Source: Ignelater luminosus
Taxonomy: Eukaryota; Arthropoda; Insecta; Coleoptera; Elateridae
NCBI GenBank assembly: GCA_011009095.1
Contig: VTPC01090886.1
Coordinates: forward strand, 58,781 to 122,780
DNA: 64,000 nt
Direction: 5' to 3'
The notes beneath the pieces were generated by a model. The model was not told where the DNA came from. It did no database searches and saw only the letters and a program-made list of their open reading frames with translations. Position numbers and translations under genes: made by a program. Below, piece by piece: positions 57,226-64,000 of this stretch (positions are counted from its first letter, which is position 1; every line of letters starts with the position of its first letter).

Positions 57226-60200
57226 TTCAAAAATTAAAAATTAATGTTTAATCTGGTATAAACCTCAAAGCTATCTAAAGAAGAAGAAAATCAGTTCTCG
57301 TAATTGCAGAGAAACAACTAGAAATAATGCAAAATGTAGCGCAGGAATATCTTTTGAGTCACCTCAAACTAAAGACTAAACATTGATTATTGAGAGACTG
57401 TCATGGTACTATTCTATGCCAAAAATGCCTAAGGTATCACATTAAGAAGAAACGGAGTGATATTACGCACTTTATAACTATACCCTCAGTTACGAGGTTT
57501 AATTGCTTCGAGGTTTTCCCTAGCCTTGGACCCGTATGCCTTTTTTATATCATCATAATTCTGTAATTTCCATCATACAAAAGAGAAAATACCAGGTGTG
57601 TAGTTTGTTCTATTCCAATTTGGAATGCCTCGGGTACCCATAAGCGCCGCGAGAGAGGGCCTAATTTCTTTCCGAGAATCTAACAGTAGATTGATTGCAA
57701 AGGCGGCAAAGCACGTTATTTAGTCTGACAGCCTTTTCGCATCATAATTGAATACTGGATAACGATTTCATATTTACTTCGTGCATAGGAGAATGAAACA
57801 AAAAAATGCAAACTGTAGACCATAACAAAGACAAAATGCCTTCGTAATGTTTTTTGTTACATTTTCATTACAATGAGGCCACTTTAGTTACACACTTCTT
57901 GTTCGTATACCTTTACCTTATCTGTAAAAGAATTTATGATGAGGTTTAAATTTCAAAACTTTAATCTAGTCTGAAGTCAGGTCTGCTTATTGCCTTTATC
58001 TCATGCAGCATGCTGGCACCCTCACTATTCTATAGTCTATGTATCAGCTCAGATTTTGGTAGCATGAATGTATATTATTACATGTTGTTCTGCATATAAT
58101 TTTTAGATCAAGAGATTAAACCAAAAATTGAGATTACTAGCTTTCTTTCATCATGTGTGACTCCTTGTTTTTAAGATATTGAATTGCAAACATAAAAAGT
58201 CAGTATCAAATAATCTTTGAACTAAAGAACCACCACCTGAGAAGATTTTGATTTCTTGATAGCCCAATTTCTTCCTGTGTAGATCCTCGCAATTATTGTA
58301 TCCTGTTTATGTATGTCACTTCTTATTGAAGAACAGATCAAATGTTGGGAAACAGTAAGGGACAATCTGAATCAAACAACCCCTGATTGAAAATACTCTT
58401 TTCCGACGAAATTGTTGTATAAATCAGGTAATACTTTCGTTCTTGTACGTACTCGCTTCTACTGCCAAGAACGAACACAGTTTTGTTGTTTTTGTCTTGC
58501 CAATACTTTTCTTTAAGTCTTGAGTTAAAAACACCAAGAAGATCCAGAATTCAGAAGAACCATTATGGTTTAATTTCCCTACTTTGAAATGGGCAGCATT
58601 AAAAGTTGCATTCAAGTGTAGAAGTTTCTAGAAGGGGCGAATGCAAGTTTTGCGATAAAAAGGCAATCAACTCTTGGAAGTTACTTGGTTTGGGGAATCA
58701 AAACCTCCGGCTTACCAAATGAAAATCGCTAAATATTTTAAACCCCCCTGCAGAAGATCCTGCTTGTACCTGTGCTGGTACCTTCTAATTTCTTTTAAAA
58801 TTGTTACTGACAAGGTCTTCTTTAAAATAACTTACAACACTAAATTTTCTATATACTGAATAATAGATCCGCAATAAAGAGTACTAGACATTGACGTTCA
58901 CTGACTTAAAATAGTTACAAACCAGATATTTTTGTTAATGAACCTGTGCATAGGCGTCGGCAAAATGTATTATGGGGAGAGGGATCCGAAGATAAAATGA
59001 GCCACCCTATTTCTAGGTAGTTTGAATATGTTTGTGCTAAAGATTTGTTTGGGAGACGTTTAAAATAAAAAGTAAAACAAGAATATTGAAGTTTTGGCTT
59101 GTTGCCAGCACTGCAATCACTGTCGTCAATTAATGACATTTGCAAGCCATGTCTTCTTTCCTCCAAGCAACAAACGACTGCTAATTTATGGTATAGGCTT
59201 ATCTTACCCAGTTTCTGACCCGCTTTGCCCGCTCGAGGAGAACAAAACAGGAAATTTTCATAATTTGCATTTTGTAAAGCAAAAATACTTTTCTTTCCTT
59301 TTTGCCTTGATAAATCGATGACTGAACCCACGTAATTGTTTTAATGAACTCAGATAAGGACAAGACTAAGTACAATGACGTAAGATTGAAAACTGGCCCA
59401 TTATGCCTTAACCTCCTACAGAAGTGCAAAGTATTTACGCAAGTCGAGACGATTAAGGTAAATTTATTTGCGAAGACTTAATGAATACTAACCTGAAATA
59501 AAAGGACAAACTTGGTGGTGAATTACAGCTTCAAGAATCAGCTATGAATTATAGGTTTTGTGGCTGTTTTTCTACAATTATCTTTTTATTTTTGAAAATA
59601 TATGCTAAAACACCAATCAAGTCATCAAGGGAGGTCTGCAATGTTGCATCTTACCCTAATCCATTCTCCTTACTTCTTGCACAATCTTTAAAAATTTCTC
59701 TGTACTCTTCTTTTCGTTGAAACATGTAGTAACTCTCTTTAGATCTCTGCACAGGTCGAAACTTTAGGACCGACTTAATCTAACTCAATCGCGATAAATT
59801 CAACGCGATCTTAAAAATATTCTTGGCAAAACCCAAAGAGTCTCTTCACTCTATCTAAAGATCGATTCGAAATAACACACTGGCATAAAAAACAGTGCAA
59901 TTCAAACAGTGGGGTATAGGCTCAAAGATTGCAAAGCCTTAAAAGTTATATCTCTGAGCTGTGAAGTGAGCTGCTTGAAACATATAGACTTAAGGTCTTT
60001 TTTATTTGCAAATAAATTCTATCTGCCATCCAGGGTCCATATGCCTGTGAACTAATCTAATTATAATTAGTTGACATGCTCATCAACGCGCCAACATTTT
60101 TGATTGTGAAGATTCTACTTTTCACTTGAAAATTCCAGAGTTTATGTAATAGTAGAAATGATTTGGTTTTGCCACAAAGATAATCCCCAAAGCATATTAA

Positions 60201-63200
60201 GTATTTAAGTATTTTGTTAATTCGAATTGCCAAAAGCATGGAATACATAAATGTACAAATATTAAAAACATTGACTGTTTATTACTTCCAATGGTAAACA
60301 AACATAATTAAAAGTTCTTTATCTGTTGATATCATCACTTCTTCCGAATCTTAGCCGTTCGAATGATCTAGATTCTAGAAGGTACAAAACTGTATTGTGC
60401 TGTTTGTTTTGCATCTTAAAACTTTTAGTGTGTCACACTCAAATAATCATTTTTTACGGAATGCTCTAGCATAATGCTAATTTTATACATCGGGTAAATT
60501 ACTTATGTTAGTATTTACACTAGAATTCCTAAATCCGAATATGTAGTTGCAGCCAAAAATAATAATTTCTTCAAATTATTTTTCTCGAGGAAATGTTTAA
60601 AAAAAGTAGCTACAGGATTTTCCTAGTAAAGAATGTCGATCACGATCTACCACAACTTCCCGCCATTATAATTTCTTATAAAAAAGCATTCGTCTGGTAT
60701 GTTCTTGTTTACAACTTCTACAACATATGTTTGAATCGATTAATTTCCAGTGATTATTGTTATAAGATTACTATTTAATAAATTAATCTCGACTGTTTTT
60801 TGTAACTACGCGAAATACAGTTTATAGTAATTTTCTTTTGTGTAAAACTCGTCTGGGTGGTTATATATTGTAAAAAATGACCCTAGGCAGTGTCGGCAAA
60901 AAGTAAAATACAAACAAAAGAGGCCCACCAGTATACGAAATTAGTTCAGAATCCTTGAACCCACTGACATAAACTTTTTTGTACAACTTTTTATGTTAAT
61001 GAATATTACGTTTTTCGTGACTCTATGAGTCTCTGTGTGATTTCCCTTTACGAGACCGGAAATTTTCGAGTATGTGAAATGCAAATTCATTTGGAATTCT
61101 GTGAAGTAACAAGTCATAAAAGCCACTAGGAATGTGCCTTTTTTCTATTTTAGTATTTATAGTCGTAGATCCTAGCCAAGATCGTTTCTTTTTCGAGAAA
61201 GAAAGGATTAAGTTTTATAGCAAAACATTGTGTTGTTTCGGGTTTTTAACAATGGGGAAAAATAGTAAAATTCGAGTTGAACTTCTTTTAATAATGCCGA
61301 AATGGGAACCCATCAATTTACATTTGATCTTTTAAATCTTGATGGCGCCTGCGATTACCATACAGGTAGAAAAGATATTTTTGAAAAATATAATCGTTCG
61401 GTCCGTTAATATTTGGCAAATATTAAATTAGGTCAGTCCTAGTTTAGATGTTCATATCGGTTGTTAAGATAAAATGATTGGAATTTTAGGTTAAATAAGA
61501 TTGTAGTTATACAGGGTACTTTAGAAAAGTTTGTTTTATGTACTACATACAATTGTTTTTCGTAAATTCTGTATTATCATAACAGTTTTGGTACGGAGAA
61601 AGAACCTAGAATTTAATGAAGATTAGCCAAACATTCTGTTGGTCGACTGTTTATTGACTACAGGAATGTATTATAACGCACATACATTTGTTTTGCTCTG
61701 ATGGAGTAACAGTGACACACTTTTAATCTCATTTTTATTTTGTATCAAAAACAATAGTATGATCGTAAAACCTTAGCTCCTTGCTTTTGGCACTGACAGA
61801 TCAATACTTTTGGGGTCTAAAATTCATATGTAGGTATGTTGTAAATTGTAAAGATTCTAACAAATATCCGATTAGAAAATTATAAATTAGGATTTTTCCT
61901 GCAGTACTTGGGGCTAAAACGACATTTTTACAGTTTATCGTTCCTTCTGTTATAGAGAAACGTGGAAATCTCCTTACGCACTTATCACTGACATAACTAG
62001 CAAAGGAGCTACGGTCTTGGGACCGTCTCTACGGACCTACAAATTGCTTGGTGAATTACAAATGTCTGAAAATTTCCGTAACAATCTGGAGAGCTGCGAG
62101 AATCCAGGATCTTACAAGCACCAGAAGCCTGCCAAAACAAGTATCGGCAAGTTTTCAGAAAATTAAGCCTTTCATAAAGATTCTGAGTTTTGTAAAATTC
62201 CAGATAACCCTGCAAAGACTTGATGCCTACAAAAATCGCACAAGAATTGGGGTCGGTAAGAATTTGGAGCGTCGCAGGAAAACAAAAGTACATATAAGAT
62301 GACATATCTTGTTGAAATACACTTCTAACAATACAAGACAGATTCGTACGCCTTTCAAATTCAAAAAACTGCTGAGAAATTGCAGATTTCATTTGTTTTT
62401 TTAAAATTCGAATTTACCGACGAGCATAATGGTTGTTCATTGACTCGTTTATGCAAAGAGGTTTCATTGACCTAAATAAGATCTTTTGAATACCATCGGC
62501 TGATTAATTCATCCCATCATGATTTTTCTAAACTTATGGTGGGAAACGATCTCTCCTACGTTCAGTGTTCGACTCTATAACAGACCAGAAGTTGTGAGCT
62601 CTAATTTGTAATGTTTGGACCGTGGGTTAGCCACCGATTAATGGGCAGAGCGTCACAGTATGCAGAAAACTCAGACGAAGAGGTCCTGAAGAAGTAAAGC
62701 AACGATATCCAAAGGAGGATATCTAGAACAAGGATACCTATTCTTTCTTCTTAACGATTTCTGATAGATTTATAAGTAAGAAACTTCTAAGTTGGAAGAA
62801 GTGAATGTCCCTCTTATGCGGAACCATAAACTGAAGGTTTCGCTAGTTTCACGGTCTGTGGTCTAGAAATGTCTGACATAAGACGAAAGTATTGCAAAAG
62901 GACTAAAACGTGGTAATTTCAGATTATATTAAACAATCGAGTGAAAACTTCAATCACTCATCAAACTGTGTAGAAACTAAGGCTTCGCGTACCAAACAAG
63001 TTACTAATATGTTCTAGACGGTAAACTTCTGAATCAGAATGTGGAGTAGCTCAAGCTAAAAATACATTTCAGAATATCTCCGATGGTTTTTTTTACCAAT
63101 AGGCGATGAGGCTGCCAAAAGTTTTTGTAACAGAAGAAGATTAATTATTTTTTTATTATTAAGGTGTAAAATGATGAAAAGGTTTCACGATAGGAGGGCT

Positions 63201-64000
63201 TTGTGCTAGATGCACCACACTAGTGAAATTTATTTCGTATAATTTAAAGAGAGGTAGGATTAATATTGAGATCAGAAAAAAATCGAAAAGTTAGAACCAA
63301 GAGAAGATTAGAAAATTTCCGTCATTCTGATTATTGTTAGTCACAAGAAATGAAAGTAGGACTGAATTGGATATCAATTTCTGTTTTTCATTCAATACAA
63401 TCTCAAACCTGTATGGTCGATATCATCAGGAATAAAAATATTAATGCTATACCACAGAAAACGAAAGGCAACAGTTTTGATGTTTTTAGAATTTATTTAC
63501 AGATTGCCAACAAAAAGTATTTTTGGGCCTTTTTCAAGGCATGTGTCGTTCTCGATTAAAAACAGATTTCCTAAATAGTAGTTACCGTGTTGATGTACTG
63601 GTCGTACATTTGAAGTCCTCCTGATATCTGTCTTATTTTTACCAAAGATAAGTAAAAGAAATGGAGCCTCTTGGATGACTCCACATCAGGAGCCTTTGTA
63701 GCATATAGATCATTCGTGTGGGAATCTCAACTTGCTACCTTCTCTCTCTCTCTCTCTGGTCTCTTGAAGCTATTAATTAAGTTGTTGTGCTTCTTCAATG
63801 AATCTTATGCACTTTGGTAAAAAAAGCTCATGCTATTTTCGTGGAGTTACTCAAGAATCAGTTCTTTGCAAACTATTTCTAACGCCTAATGTAAATTTTT
63901 CTCAATGAGTGAAATTCATCCGTACAGTCAAGTCCAAATCTTCTCGGTAAAACGATGTAAAAGTACCTTGCATTCTATTCCAAAAAGACTTGGCAAAAAA
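57226..64000. other. No supported gene
   Basis: AT-rich. The longest frames are minus 58915-59331 (138 codons) and minus 62009-62392 (127 codons). Both contain protein-like stretches but no motif I can name, and neither has convincing splice or start context. Near 58950-58985 a GC-rich patch (GCATAGGCGTCGGC) recalls a hAT end but has no partner I could find. A (TC)n tract of about 17 bases lies at 63741-63757. Confidence 0.4.

Noticed and set aside
58915-59331. 138-codon minus-strand open frame
   Set aside because: No family motif, opposed by open frames on the other strand, and no splice or start context. Probably chance or an old unrecognised repeat.
62009-62392. 127-codon minus-strand open frame
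   Set aside because: No recognisable domain, with overlapping plus-strand frames of similar quality. Not supported as a gene.

Overview
This is an AT-rich, gene-poor stretch of an animal nuclear genome. The mix of four mariner copies, pogo, Transib, several hAT elements and R1-, jockey- and RTE-type LINEs points to an arthropod, most likely an insect with a large repeat-rich genome. I found no convincing intact host gene, tRNA, rRNA or CRISPR array. Almost every recognisable coding segment belongs to a mobile element, and all of them look dead. One run of 100 Ns (36101-36200) marks an assembly gap.

Layout. 1.3-3.1 kb: decayed LINE with reverse transcriptase and RNase H pieces. 3.6 kb: hairpin MITE. 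5.05-5.36 kb: antisense LINE reverse transcriptase fragment. 8.0-11.4 kb: pogo-type element split by a 1.3 kb mariner whose TA target lies just before the codon for the third catalytic Asp. 12.3-13.4 kb: second mariner, lacking the first two catalytic regions. 16.5-22.7 kb: a stack of elements. A RAG1-like Transib transposase on the minus strand is cut by a third mariner, its likely intron holds a 582 bp element with long terminal inverted repeats, and a fourth mariner plus an IS630/Tc1-type transposase tail follow. 26.7-28.4 kb: LINE with its endonuclease kept and its RT palm deleted. 28.8-29.8 kb: hAT-like non-autonomous element. 32.2 kb: LINE RNase H tail.

33.5-38.3 kb holds the least familiar object: a DNA transposon I cannot place in a superfamily, with a transposase-like protein carrying a SCGGQN motif, about 36 bp inverted repeats and palindromic subterminal motifs. 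A ZMYM1-like hAT sits inside it, and the gap falls in that hAT. 41.7-44.2 kb: nearly full-length hAT with matching ends and an 8 bp target duplication. 47.2-49.0 kb: short open segments I cannot identify, including a 77-codon minus-strand reading frame that resembles a terminal exon. 50.1-53.3 kb: jockey LINE pieces flanking about 2.3 kb of other sequence, which includes a 174 bp tandem repeat. 56.9 kb: LINE tail. The rest is AT-rich sequence with no supported gene.

The elements do not work together as a pathway. They form a layered record of insertions. In two cases (mariner in pogo, mariner in Transib) removing the insert and one TA copy leaves the older transposase reading continuous, which fixes the order of events.
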